Source: Bacteroidales bacterium
GTDB lineage: Bacteria; Bacteroidota; Bacteroidia; Bacteroidales; UBA10428
Assembly (NCBI GenBank): GCA_035299085.1
Contig: DATGXG010000029.1
Coordinates: forward strand, 18,013-82,012
Reading direction: 5' to 3'
Length of the DNA stretch: 64,000 nucleotides
Shown here: positions 1 to 9,279 of the stretch, in pieces
Numbering within the stretch: position 1 is the first letter of the stretch
Layout of the letters: each line of letters starts with the position of its first letter
Program-made: the position numbers and the translations under genes
The notes under the pieces: model-generated
Databases searched by the model: none
The model's input: the letters and a program-made list of their open reading frames with translations, nothing else
What the model was told of the DNA's origin: nothing

Positions 1-2262
1 GCCTCTGTTTTTGGCGGCACTGCCACCGACAAAATATACCTGAATGATATCACACTTTGGTCAGGAGGACCTGTTAACCCCAATATGAATCCGGAAGCAT
101 ACAAGAGCATCCCGGCGATACGTGAGGCACTTAAGAATGAAGATTACAAACTTGCGGATGAACTGCAGCATAAGATCCAGGGGAAATTTTCAGAATCGTA
201 TGCTCCCCTTGGAACCGTGTTCATTGATTTCAATACAAAAGACGGGGTTGAAAACTATCGCCGTGAACTGGACATTTCTGAGGCAATATCCCGGGTAAAC
301 TATACAATAGGGGATGTTCACTTTACAAGGGAGTATTTTGTTTCATGTCCTGCCCGGGCCATGGTGATAAAACTCACTGCCAGTCAGAAAGGTGCCCTTA
401 GCTTCAATTTAAAATTCAAATCCCTACTGAAAAATAGCGTGAGCACAGGCAATGGTGAGATCTATGTCACCGGCCATGCACCTGGTGTTGCCAAGCCCAA
501 TTACCTTGGGGATATGAAGGATGCTGTAGTTTTTGACGAAAACGCAGGCACCCGGTTTTCAACCTATGTTGTGATCCGCAATAATGACGGGCAATTGGTA
601 AAAACCGACAGTACAATTGGAATTGCAAATGGAAGTCATGCAGAGGTGATTATATCGGTGTCCACCAGCTTTAACGGTTTCGATAAGGATCCGGTGAAGG
701 AGGGCCTCGATCATAAGAATATTGCACTTAACCAGGTATTGGACATAAAAAACAAGTCATACAAAAAGCTACTGGAGGAGCATATTACCGATTACCAGAA
801 ATATTTTACCCGGGTGGATCTAAACCTGGGACCTACAACGGCGCCTGATCTGCCTACCGATCAGCGGTTAAAGAGATATGCCAAAGGTGAAGAGGACAAA
901 AATCTGGAAGTGTTGTATTTTCAATACGGCAGGTACCTGCTAATCAGCAGTTCAAGAACAAAGGGTGTGCCGGCCAACCTGCAGGGCCTATGGAATCCTT
1001 ATATCAGGCCGCCATGGAGCTCTAATTACACAATAAATATAAATCTTGAGGAAAATTACTGGCTTGCCGAAAATACGAATCTTTCGGAAATGCATGCTTC
1101 CCTGCTTACTTTCATTCATAATCTGTCCCAAACGGGCCAGGTGACAGCAAAAACCTTTCTGGGTGTGAATGGCTGGATGGCTTGTCACAACTCGGATATC
1201 TGGGCAATGAGCAATCCTGTCGGAGATTTTGGTAACGGAGACCCGGTGTGGGCAAACTGGTATATGGGCGGTGCATGGCTGAGTACCCACATGTGGGAAC
1301 ATTATCTTTTTACGCAGGATACAGATTGGCTCAGGAGCACAGGATATCCCCTGATGAAGGGTGCAGCGGAGTTTTGCCTTGGATGGCTCGTACCGGATAA
1401 AGAAGGTAAGCTCATCACAGCACCTTCAACCTCTCCTGAGAACAAATATGTGAATTTCCAGGGATATCATGGCGCTACATTGTACGGTGGAACCGCTGAT
1501 CTGGCTATGGCACGGGCCTGTCTTCAACAGGCTGCTGATGCTGCAAAACTGCTGAATGCCGATCCGGAGTTTGTTTCAAAAGTTGATGCTGCAATCAGGC
1601 AGTTGCATCCTTACACGATTGGAAAAAATGGAAACCTTCAGGAATGGTACTATGACTGGAATGATGAAGACCCTAAGCACAGGCATCAATCCCATCTTTT
1701 CGGCTTGTATCCCGGTCACCAGATATCGCCCCTTATAACCCCCGAACTGGCCGATGCCTGCAGAAAAACTCTTGAGATCAAAGGTGATGAAACAACGGGC
1801 TGGTCGAAAGGCTGGCGGATAAACCTGTGGGCAAGGCTACAGGACGGCAACCATGCTTATAAAATGTACAGGGAACTTCTGAAATATGTTGATCCTGATG
1901 GCATGAGAACCAATTATGGTGAGGGCGGCGGAACTTACCCGAACCTGTTTGATGCCCATCCTCCTTTCCAGATAGATGGTAACTTCGGAGGTGCGGCAGC
2001 GGTTGCTGAAATGCTGCTTCAGTCGGGCGACGGGATAATCACTCTTTTACCTGCCTTACCTGATGCATGGAATGAAGGTTCAGTGAAAGGACTTTGCGCA
2101 CGCGGTGGCTTTGTTGTTGATCTGAAATGGAAAGATCACAAGCTCACCGAAGCGCTTATCACAAGCAAAGCAGGCAATCCCTGCAAAGTTATTACCGCAC
2201 CGGGTAAATCAATTGACCTGAATTTAAATAAAGGAGAAACGCACCTGATTACAATTCAATGA
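1..2262 (+). CDS. GH95 alpha-L-fucosidase, 5' truncated by the window
   Basis: The reading frame is open from base 1 ([16 protein letters not shown]), so the methionine at base 85 is internal and the true start lies upstream. The N-terminal segment ending in [11 protein letters not shown], the central [12 protein letters not shown], the [13 protein letters not shown] segment and the C-terminal [12 protein letters not shown] plus LLPALPDAW are signatures of glycoside hydrolase family 95, inverting exo-enzymes that release terminal alpha-1,2-linked L-fucose (some members act on L-galactose). About 754 residues are visible and the C-terminus is complete. The signal peptide cannot be judged. The next gene, a fuculokinase, overlaps the stop by 4 bp (ATGA), so liberated fucose is probably the substrate of the same operon. 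Family assignment is firm; exact linkage is inferred. Confidence 0.92.
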   Translation, partial: ASVFGGTATDKIYLNDITLWSGGPVNPNMNPEAYKSIPAIREALKNEDYKLADELQHKIQGKFSESYAPLGTVFIDFNTKDGVENYRRELDISEAISRVNYTIGDVHFTREYFVSCPARAMVIKLTASQKGALSFNLKFKSLLKNSVSTGNGEIYVTGHAPGVAKPNYLGDMKDAVVFDENAGTRFSTYVVIRNNDGQLVKTDSTIGIANGSHAEVIISVSTSFNGFDKDPVKEGLDHKNIALNQVLDIKNKSYKKLLEEHITDYQKYFTRVDLNLGPTTAPDLPTDQRLKRYAKGEEDKNLEVLYFQYGRYLLISSSRTKGVPANLQGLWNPYIRPPWSSNYTININLEENYWLAENTNLSEMHASLLTFIHNLSQTGQVTAKTFLGVNGWMACHNSDIWAMSNPVGDFGNGDPVWANWYMGGAWLSTHMWEHYLFTQDTDWLRSTGYPLMKGAAEFCLGWLVPDKEGKLITAPSTSPENKYVNFQGYHGATLYGGTADLAMARACLQQAADAAKLLNADPEFVSKVDAAIRQLHPYTIGKNGNLQEWYYDWNDEDPKHRHQSHLFGLYPGHQISPLITPELADACRKTLEIKGDETTGWSKGWRINLWARLQDGNHAYKMYRELLKYVDPDGMRTNYGEGGGTYPNLFDAHPPFQIDGNFGGAAAVAEMLLQSGDGIITLLPALPDAWNEGSVKGLCARGGFVVDLKWKDHKLTEALITSKAGNPCKVITAPGKSIDLNLNKGETHLITIQ

Positions 2263-3728
2263 AAAAAAAGGGAGTCATTGTCCTTGACTGCGGTGCAACG
2301 AATGTGAAGGCCTGCCTTGTTGATGAGGAAGGACAGGTTGTAGCAACGCATTCCATTGTAAACAAAGTATCCCCTGATATTTTTTTTGAAGATGGCCTGA
2401 TTTGGGATGCCGGTGAAATACTCGCAAAAATGGTCCGTTGTGTCCGGGCTGTGACGGCCGTTTCAGAAAACGTTGAGATCACCGCTCTTACAGTTACCTC
2501 ATTCGGAGTGGACGGAGCCCCGGTGAAAAAAGACGGCTCATTATGCTACCCAGTGATTTCATGGCAATGCCCCAGAACCCAAAATGCCATGCAACATAGC
2601 GGCCGGTATTTCGGAAAGGATGAGCTTTATTCAGTAACCGGTCTCCAATCATACCATTTCAACACGCTTTTCAAATTGATCTGGTTTAAGGAAAACAGGC
2701 CTGATGTGCTGGATTCGATGGATTTCTATTTGCTTATGCCTTCCATTATTATTCACCGCCTGACAGGTGAATTCTGCACCGACACTACCATGGCCGGAAC
2801 TACAATGCTCACTGATTTGCGAAAACGAACCTTCAGCACTGAAATTCTTCAGAAGTTCAGTCTGGACCCATCCGTTTTTCCGAATCTCATTGAGCCGGGT
2901 ACCTCCATTGGCAGGTTGTTACCTGAGATAGCCGCTGAAATGCGACTTAACCCTGGTATTCCAGTTATAGCTTCAGGACATGATACTCAATTTGCCGTAC
3001 TGGGCTCAGGTGCAGGCATCAATCAACCGGTAATCAGTTCGGGCACATGGGAAATTCTAATGGTCAGGGCCATGGAGCAATTCATAACAATGCCCGGTGC
3101 TCAGTCGGCCATTACTATGGAATGGGATGCTGTTCCGGGTGTGATTGATTTGGGTGTGCAATGGGTCGGATCAGGCTTTCTTGAATGGATCAGCCGACTT
3201 ATTTATAGTGATTTTGCCGGCAATTACAATGCTATAATTGAGGAATCATCAGCAATTGCCCCGGGATGCAATGGACTGACAATAATTCCCGAGATATTTA
3301 CAGGAGGTTTATCCGGAAAACCTGGATCCATCTCAGGTTTCACAAATGAAACCGGTCGTGCCCATATCTACAGGGCAGCTCTCGAAGCACTGGCTTTTTA
3401 TGCGCGGTTCGGCATTGAGCAGTTGCAGCATTCAGGAGGATTCAGCTCCACCTCCATTATCTGCACCGGCGGCGGATCAAAAAACGCCTTATGGAACCAG
3501 ATAAGGGCCAATGTCACCGGTATGCAGGTAAACGTTCCGTATGTCACAGAAGCTACAGCGCTTGGTGCCGCCATGGTAGCCATGACCGGGGTAAATATAT
3601 TCTCCTCACTTACCGAAGCGGTTGATCACATGCGATGCCCGATGACACAATACGATCCGGATCATACTGTGGCATTGTATGATTCTTTATACAAAAACTA
3701 TCGGAAAACAGTACTCTCCGGAAGGTGA
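2259..3728 (+). CDS. fucK: L-fuculokinase (FGGY family)
   Basis: Phosphorylates L-fuculose to L-fuculose 1-phosphate in the cytoplasm. The 489-residue protein begins with the FGGY phosphate-binding segment [15 protein letters not shown] and tracks E. coli FucK as I remember it through [32 protein letters not shown]-like, [36 protein letters not shown] and the C-terminal [14 protein letters not shown]. These are closer to FucK than to rhamnulokinase or xylulokinase. The ATG overlaps the GH95 stop as ATGA, indicating translational coupling. No fucose isomerase or fuculose-phosphate aldolase is visible; they may lie upstream of the window. FucP is 30 kb downstream. Confidence 0.9.
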   Translation: MKKKGVIVLDCGATNVKACLVDEEGQVVATHSIVNKVSPDIFFEDGLIWDAGEILAKMVRCVRAVTAVSENVEITALTVTSFGVDGAPVKKDGSLCYPVISWQCPRTQNAMQHSGRYFGKDELYSVTGLQSYHFNTLFKLIWFKENRPDVLDSMDFYLLMPSIIIHRLTGEFCTDTTMAGTTMLTDLRKRTFSTEILQKFSLDPSVFPNLIEPGTSIGRLLPEIAAEMRLNPGIPVIASGHDTQFAVLGSGAGINQPVISSGTWEILMVRAMEQFITMPGAQSAITMEWDAVPGVIDLGVQWVGSGFLEWISRLIYSDFAGNYNAIIEESSAIAPGCNGLTIIPEIFTGGLSGKPGSISGFTNETGRAHIYRAALEALAFYARFGIEQLQHSGGFSSTSIICTGGGSKNALWNQIRANVTGMQVNVPYVTEATALGAAMVAMTGVNIFSSLTEAVDHMRCPMTQYDPDHTVALYDSLYKNYRKTVLSGR

Positions 3729-3786
3729 AATTGCGAATTGATCAAATTGATGTAAATTCGTTGTCTGAAACCGAAACAATCCCGGA

Positions 3787-4461
3787 ATGAGGATATTGAT
3801 AGTTGAAGATGAGCCCAAAGTGGCTTCCTTTATAAAAAAGGGCCTCGAAGAGAATAACTTTGAGGCAGAAATTGCCTATGACGGCATTTCGGGTGAAAAA
3901 CTTGCCAGGCTGTACAGGTATGATATGTACATACTTGATGTAATCATCCCCGGAATAAGCGGACTGGATCTTTGCCGAAAACTGAAACAGCACAATGAAA
4001 ATATTCCTGTACTCATGCTTACGGCGTTGGGAACAACGGATGATAAAATTATGGGTTTTGAAGCAGGAGCTGAAGATTACCTGGTTAAGCCTTTCGAATT
4101 CAGGGAATTGCTGGCCCGTGTAAAAGTGTTATTGAGGAAAGCTGAACAAATGCCGAAAGAAGCCAACAAGCTGGTAGTCGGAGATTTGGAGCTGAATATC
4201 GATAATAAAATTGCCACCAGGGGCAATGTTTCAATTGAGCTCACAGCAAAGGAATTCATGCTTCTGCAATATTTTATGCGCAACAAGGGAAGAGTGCTTT
4301 CACGAAACGATATTGCGGAAAATGTGTGGGATATTGATTTTGATTTCGGAACCAACGTGGTGGATGTGTATGTCAACTTCCTCAGGAAAAAGATTGATAA
4401 AGGTTTTCCGACCAGGCTCATCCATACGAAAGTAGGTTTCGGGTATATTTTCGGAGAATAG
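3787..4461 (+). CDS. OmpR/PhoB-family response regulator
   Basis: A 224-residue DNA-binding response regulator. The receiver domain occupies residues 1-115 with acidic pocket E7-D8, phosphoacceptor D51 in YILDVIIPG and conserved K101 in LVKPFEFRE. A winged helix (about 125-222) ends in TKVGFGYIFGE, typical of the PhoB/OmpR class. It lies 2 bp before its partner kinase, so they form a cognate pair. It is a close paralogue of the regulator at 57405-58088: both start MRIL-VED-PK, share IPGISG and end with K-GFGY. Target genes cannot be seen; flanking genes include the fucose operon upstream and the 18-kb operon downstream. Confidence 0.92.
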   Translation: MRILIVEDEPKVASFIKKGLEENNFEAEIAYDGISGEKLARLYRYDMYILDVIIPGISGLDLCRKLKQHNENIPVLMLTALGTTDDKIMGFEAGAEDYLVKPFEFRELLARVKVLLRKAEQMPKEANKLVVGDLELNIDNKIATRGNVSIELTAKEFMLLQYFMRNKGRVLSRNDIAENVWDIDFDFGTNVVDVYVNFLRKKIDKGFPTRLIHTKVGFGYIFGE

Positions 4462-4463
4462 CT

Positions 4464-5840
4464 ATGCAGATCAGAACCCGCCTTACTCTTCAGTTTCTTT
4501 TGATCGGGGGTTTCATTATGATTATGGCTTCCGTGGCGATCTATTACCTGTCGGCCGATTACCGCCGCGACACGTTTTATGATCGTCTCAGGAACAAAGC
4601 ACGCATGACGGCTAGCCTCATCCTTGAGGATAAAATGATATCGGCCAAACGACTTGAAGAACTTGAAAGAAGGACTCCTGTTAAGCTGAACAATGAAAAG
4701 ATCATCATTTTAGATGTTCTGGATGACACTGTGTTCACAACGGACAGAAAAAATGAAATCCACCTGCGTTATGATGTACTTGAAAATGCGCGGCAGGGCA
4801 GGGAGGTGACCTATAAAGACGGAGTGAATGACGTATTAACCAGCACCTACAGAATAGATCATGATCAGTACGTGGTCATTGCGGCTGCAGTTGATATTGA
4901 TGGTTATTCCTACCTGGGCAGGTTAAAGATCATTCTGATATCTGTTTGTTTGTTCAGCCTTATCCTGTTTTATTTTGGGGGACGCTACTATTCTGAAAGG
5001 GCTTTGAAACCAATTTCCGATGTAATTTCCCGGGTGGATGAAATAACGGTTACAAGCCTTAATCTTCGTGTCAGGGAGGGAAACGGCAAAGACGAGATCG
5101 GCCGGTTGGCCAAAACATTTAATCGAACGCTGGAACGACTTGAAACTTCTTTCAGCATGCAGAAGGATTTTATCTCGAATGCCTCCCATGAACTCCGCAC
5201 TCCGCTTACTTCAATCAACGGTCAGCTTGATGTGTTGTTAATGAAAGACCGTACTGTTGAAGAATACAAAACTGCCATCACATCGGTTTTTGAAGATACA
5301 AAAGCCATGATCGACCTGGCTAACGGATTACTGCTTATTGCCAGGACAAGTGCTGAAAGTCCGGTGAACTTCAAAAAAGATATCCGGATTGACGAGATTC
5401 TTTGGCAGGCAAGAGAAGATATTATGCGATTCAATAAAGACAGGCATATCAACATTTCGATTGATGAATCGATTGAAGATATGGAACAACTGATTGTCAG
5501 CGGGGATGAATTCCTGCTGAAGACTTCCGTAATTAATATAATCGACAATGCCTGCAAATACTCTCCTGATCATACTGCAAATGTATTATTGAGACGCGAA
5601 AACAATCTGGTTTCTATTCTTGTGGAGGACCGGGGCATTGGAATTTCAGAAGAGGACAAGAAGAAAATTTTCGAACCCTTTTACAGGGGGGCGAATGCCA
5701 AGACCTACAACGGAACGGGAATAGGCCTTTCACTCGTAAACCGGGTTGTGAAAATGCACAACGGTCATATCGAAATCACCTCAAAAAAAGGTAAAGGAAC
5801 TATAGTATCCCTGTCTTTTCCTACTTCGGGAAATGCCTAA
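4464..5840 (+). CDS. HAMP-containing sensor histidine kinase
   Basis: A 458-residue membrane kinase. Transmembrane helices lie at about residues 10-30 and 154-172, bracketing a roughly 120-residue periplasmic sensor domain with no recognisable family. A HAMP linker follows (about 173-230), then HisKA with H242 in SNASHELRTPLTS, and a HATPase_c domain with N-box (IIDNACKYS), G1 (VEDRGIGI), F-box (FEPFYRG) and G2 (GTGIGLSLV). It autophosphorylates on H242 and should pass phosphate to the regulator 2 bp upstream. The following 339 bp carry no gene and separate it from the next operon. Confidence 0.92.
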   Translation: MQIRTRLTLQFLLIGGFIMIMASVAIYYLSADYRRDTFYDRLRNKARMTASLILEDKMISAKRLEELERRTPVKLNNEKIIILDVLDDTVFTTDRKNEIHLRYDVLENARQGREVTYKDGVNDVLTSTYRIDHDQYVVIAAAVDIDGYSYLGRLKIILISVCLFSLILFYFGGRYYSERALKPISDVISRVDEITVTSLNLRVREGNGKDEIGRLAKTFNRTLERLETSFSMQKDFISNASHELRTPLTSINGQLDVLLMKDRTVEEYKTAITSVFEDTKAMIDLANGLLLIARTSAESPVNFKKDIRIDEILWQAREDIMRFNKDRHINISIDESIEDMEQLIVSGDEFLLKTSVINIIDNACKYSPDHTANVLLRRENNLVSILVEDRGIGISEEDKKKIFEPFYRGANAKTYNGTGIGLSLVNRVVKMHNGHIEITSKKGKGTIVSLSFPTSGNA

Positions 5841-6179
5841 AATTAATAGCCTTTTAATTTGCTTTTAATCCGGTTTTAATACCGCTGTTGTATACTTGTT
5901 ACGCATGGTTACACAAGTCGGTTAAAGACTTACATAAATTTGAAACGTTCTTTCGACAATTAAGAAATTAGGGTTTAAGGAGTATAGGTAAGATCTGTAT
6001 GCTGAATGATAGTTTAAGAAAACAGATCTTGCCTGTGCAACCTTAAAATTCGAATTGTCAATCATTTTATCATAGCTGAGAATTACAAAAACTTGATATA
6101 TTTACGGCCCTGAAATAACTATGTCTTTCAATGTCACTCTCCTGAATCGAAATCTTATTAACTCTAAAGGCTAAATCAT
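5841..6179. other. 339-bp intergenic region upstream of the 18-kb operon
   Basis: No convincing coding sequence. It begins with a run of TTTTAAT-like stretches (about 5850-5880). An octamer TATACTTG at 5891-5898 is one base off the Bacteroidota -7 consensus TAnnTTTG, but no convincing -33 TTTG is spaced correctly, so I do not call a promoter. A long hairpin at 5982-6038 is listed separately. The region must contain the promoter of the operon starting at 6180, because the preceding gene pair is functionally unrelated. Confidence 0.6.
5982..6038 (+). promoter_or_regulatory. 17-bp-stem hairpin in the leader of the 18-kb operon
   Basis: Bases 5982-5998 and 6022-6038 are near-perfect inverted complements. 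The inner core GATCTGT/ACAGATC is perfect; the whole stem has 14 Watson-Crick pairs and three G-T wobbles, with a 23-base loop. No T-run follows, so it is not a simple terminator. It lies about 140 bases before the ATG of the first operon gene, where a regulator-binding palindrome or leader RNA structure would sit. Function is inferred from position only. Confidence 0.5.
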
Positions 6180-7862
6180 ATGGCACGTAAAGTATCAACA
6201 CAGGTTTTTTATGCCCTGGCCTCAAATTTACGGCACACCTTCTTCATTTTAATCGTTGTTTCCGGTTTGAATGCCTGTCATTCCGATAACCGCAAACTTA
6301 CTGTTCCAACTGCCAACCAGGATTATTTCCAGGAAATCGGTCAAAGCATCGGTCTTGATTTTGTTCATTCGATCGGTGGACCCGAACTGAACAACATCGT
6401 TGAATCGAGCTGTGGCGGAACCACTTTCCTCGATTATAACCAGGATGGTTTTATCGACATTTATGTCTGCAGTGGCACGTGGGTGGAAGGTTTCACCAAA
6501 AGTGAAAAGCCGGAAGTGATGCCGCATAATCATCTTTACAGGAACAACGGTGACGGTACCTTTGAAGATGTAACAAAGAAAGCCGATGTGGGCGGTCCCT
6601 GGTACAGTATGGGAGCTACAGCCGGCGATTTTAACAACGACGGATACCCCGATCTGTATATCTGCAATTACGGCTATAACGTACTGCTCCTGAATAAAGG
6701 CAATGGTTCTTTCACCAACGTAACTGAGAAAGCCAAAGTGGCCGGAGATCATACCTGCAGCGTGGGTGCTGTCTGGTTCGATTATGATAATGACAGCTAT
6801 CTTGACCTGTATGTAGGGAATTACCTCGAATTTGACCCGAATTATAAATATTATTACGCTCCTGACGGATTCCCGCCACCCATGGCCTATGATGCCGAAC
6901 CAGATGTATTATATCACAATAACGGTGACGGAACTTTTTCGGATGTAACTGCCGCTATGGGTATTGTGGATGAAGATGGGCGTTCAATGGGTGTTGGCGC
7001 TGCCGATGTGGATAACGACGGTTGGGTTGATGTGTATGTTGCCAATGACCATACCCTGAATTACCTGTGGCATAATGAAGGCGGAAAGCATTTCACCGAT
7101 ATCGGTACAAAATCAGGAACGGCTTTCAGCCAGGGTGGTGAAGCTACGGTGAGCATGTCGGTTGATTTCGCCGATTATAATGCCGACGGGATGCTTGATA
7201 TTTTTGTATCAGACGATACGTATTGTTCACTCTATGAAAATATGGGAAATGGCGTATTTTCCGATAAAGCAATGCCTGCAGGTATTTCATCAGCCGCCGC
7301 ACAATTTGTAGGCTGGTCTTCCTCATTCATTGATTTTGATAACGACGGTGATGTGGACATCTACAAGACCAATGGTGCACTGAAACATCTTTACGGCCAT
7401 GAACCCCAGTTATTTGAAAATCTCGGCGATGCCAAATTCAAAGATGCTTCTCTTGACCTTGGCGAATTCTTCAAAGGCGAATATGTTGGCCGTGGCACCT
7501 GTATCGGCGATTATGACAACGACGGCGACCTTGACATATTTATCGTGAACCTCAATGCTCAAAGCAAATTCCTCAGGAATAACAAGGGGAATCAGAATAA
7601 CTGGCTCATCATCAACCTCACCGGCACAAAAAGTAACCGCGATGGTATAGGCGCCAGGGTGTCTGTTACATCAGGCGGAAAAACCCAGGTCACTGAAAAG
7701 AGAGGCACTGTAGGTTATTTATCTCAGAATGATCCCCGGTTGCACTTCGGATTGGGTAAAAATAATGTCGTTGAGAAACTGGAAGTCAGGTGGCCTTCAG
7801 GAAAAGTCCAGACTCTCGAAAATGTAAAGGCCAACCAGATTCTCCAGATTAAGGAACAATAA
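6180..7862 (+). CDS. CRTAC1-type VCBS/FG-GAP repeat protein with ASPIC/UnbV domain
   Basis: A 560-residue exported protein. The N-terminus has a hydrophobic stretch ending in LNAC (about residue 33), a plausible lipobox, so it may be a surface or periplasmic lipoprotein. At least six FG-GAP/VCBS blades with D-x-N-x-D-G-x-x-D calcium loops (for example DYNQDGFID, DFNNDGYPD, DFDNDGDVD, DYDNDGDLD) predict a beta-propeller. Residues 472-540 form an ASPIC/UnbV domain with GIGARV and YLSQNDPRLHFGLG. First gene of a tightly spaced operon; 12 bp separate it from the next gene. The name UnbV comes from enediyne clusters, but the biochemical role of the family is unknown. Paralogues follow at 16445 and 19974. 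Confidence 0.88.
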   Translation: MARKVSTQVFYALASNLRHTFFILIVVSGLNACHSDNRKLTVPTANQDYFQEIGQSIGLDFVHSIGGPELNNIVESSCGGTTFLDYNQDGFIDIYVCSGTWVEGFTKSEKPEVMPHNHLYRNNGDGTFEDVTKKADVGGPWYSMGATAGDFNNDGYPDLYICNYGYNVLLLNKGNGSFTNVTEKAKVAGDHTCSVGAVWFDYDNDSYLDLYVGNYLEFDPNYKYYYAPDGFPPPMAYDAEPDVLYHNNGDGTFSDVTAAMGIVDEDGRSMGVGAADVDNDGWVDVYVANDHTLNYLWHNEGGKHFTDIGTKSGTAFSQGGEATVSMSVDFADYNADGMLDIFVSDDTYCSLYENMGNGVFSDKAMPAGISSAAAQFVGWSSSFIDFDNDGDVDIYKTNGALKHLYGHEPQLFENLGDAKFKDASLDLGEFFKGEYVGRGTCIGDYDNDGDLDIFIVNLNAQSKFLRNNKGNQNNWLIINLTGTKSNRDGIGARVSVTSGGKTQVTEKRGTVGYLSQNDPRLHFGLGKNNVVEKLEVRWPSGKVQTLENVKANQILQIKEQ

Positions 7863-7874
7863 AGTAAATTTTTC

Positions 7875-9278
7875 ATGAAACAAAACCGATTTCCTGCTTA
7901 CATACTTGCTCTCTGTTTCCTGCTGATTTTAGCTTCATGCGGTAAGCCACCCGTTGGTAAGCTTATCATTACGAAAGTCCCTTCCGGTCAGGCAACACCA
8001 AACATGCTTACAGGCGAAAACTGGCGATATATTCCCCGGGCCGTGATTGCCATTGTTGATCCAGGTAAAGCTTCATCGGAGAAAATACTGACTTCAGATT
8101 TTTATTCAGCCTGTTCACCTGATATTTCATGGGATGGCGATCGCATTGTTTTTGCCGGTCAGAAAAAACAATCCGACCCATGGCAGATTTACGAGATGAA
8201 TCTTAAAAGCCGGAAATACAGGCAGGTTTTAAATATCGACGGTAACTGCACTGATCCTGTTTTTCTGCCGCTTGATAAGGTCATTTTCACCAAAAATGTA
8301 ACTCCGTCAGATAGTTCACTTAAAACAGGTTATGAATTGTATGTATGCAACGCCGACGGCTCTGGAATGCAGCAGATAACATTTCATCCGTATGCCGATT
8401 TTGCGACCACTGTGCTGAAAGACGGAAGATTACTGGTTGTTTCGAAAGAGATTGCACCGGAACAGCAAAATCCCTCTTTGGTTGCCTTGCGTCCTGACGG
8501 TACAAAAGCTGATATCTTTTATAAAGGCGCACCGGGTACATCCTTGATATCAAGAAGCCATGAAGCTGACGAAAAAGTATACTTCATTGAATCGGATGCA
8601 AACGGAAAATCAGAAATTATATCCGTCCGGTATAACAGGCCGCTTCATTCACGTCAACAGGTGAGCTCCGATAATAAAGGTAATTTTAGTTCGGTATTCC
8701 CTTCACTGAACGGAAATCTGCTGGTGACCTATAATGAAGGCTCAGGCAGTTCGTATGCGGTGTATGAACTTGACAAAACAACAGGCAAGCCGGTTAAGAA
8801 TGTGTTTTCATCCAACGGATTTGATGTGGTTGATGCATTACAGGTTGATGTGCACCAACGACCCAAAAAACTTCCCAGTGAGGTGGATATGGGAGTGAAA
8901 ACCGGACTTATCATGTGCCAGGATATCAATTTTAAAGGCATTGGTATCATGGATCCGTTATCAAAGAAAGCAGTTAAAATTGAGGTAATGGGTATTGATT
9001 CCTCGCTTGGAATTATACCGGTTGAAAGTGACGGATCTGTATACCTGAAAATAATTGCCGATATGCCTTTCCGGATACAGACTCTTGATGAAAGAAATAA
9101 GGTTGTCTATTCAGGTTCTGATTGGTTGTGGCTGAGGCCGAATGAGCGAAGAGGCTTTGTGGGATTCGGTGTGGATGAGGAAGTTGCTCCCATGAACAGG
9201 GTTCCCAAAGCGGTTAAAAAAGATCCTGTAAGCGTACCTGTAATTAAAATGTTTGAAAAAGAAGTTGAATTAGAATAG
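7875..9278 (+). CDS. HzsA-like WD40/PD40 lipoprotein lacking the haem motif
   Basis: A 467-residue lipoprotein with lipobox LASC (C22). The body has TolB/PD40-type propeller segments (SCSPDISWDGDRIVFAG, CNADGSGMQQIT). The C-terminus (about 350-455) follows the pattern of hydrazine-synthase-alpha-related proteins: GIIPVESDGSVYLKI, PFRIQTLDERNKVV, WLRPNERRG and APMNRVPKA. In that family, as I recall it, the segment after RRG is a haem-binding C-x-x-C-H; here residues 428-432 read F-V-G-F-G, so no covalent haem can attach. Only 1 bp separates it from the multihaem cytochrome gene, suggesting the two work together. The family call is moderately sure; hydrazine synthesis is not implied. Confidence 0.65.
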   Translation: MKQNRFPAYILALCFLLILASCGKPPVGKLIITKVPSGQATPNMLTGENWRYIPRAVIAIVDPGKASSEKILTSDFYSACSPDISWDGDRIVFAGQKKQSDPWQIYEMNLKSRKYRQVLNIDGNCTDPVFLPLDKVIFTKNVTPSDSSLKTGYELYVCNADGSGMQQITFHPYADFATTVLKDGRLLVVSKEIAPEQQNPSLVALRPDGTKADIFYKGAPGTSLISRSHEADEKVYFIESDANGKSEIISVRYNRPLHSRQQVSSDNKGNFSSVFPSLNGNLLVTYNEGSGSSYAVYELDKTTGKPVKNVFSSNGFDVVDALQVDVHQRPKKLPSEVDMGVKTGLIMCQDINFKGIGIMDPLSKKAVKIEVMGIDSSLGIIPVESDGSVYLKIIADMPFRIQTLDERNKVVYSGSDWLWLRPNERRGFVGFGVDEEVAPMNRVPKAVKKDPVSVPVIKMFEKEVELE

Positions 9279-9279
9279 T

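Noticed and set aside
6180..7862. Enediyne biosynthetic cluster (UnbV name)
   Set aside because: No polyketide synthase or other enediyne gene is present; UnbV is only a domain name shared by many VCBS proteins.
7875..9278. Hydrazine synthase and anammox metabolism
   Set aside because: Only the family pattern of the alpha subunit is seen, without haem motif, beta or gamma subunits, or hydrazine dehydrogenase.
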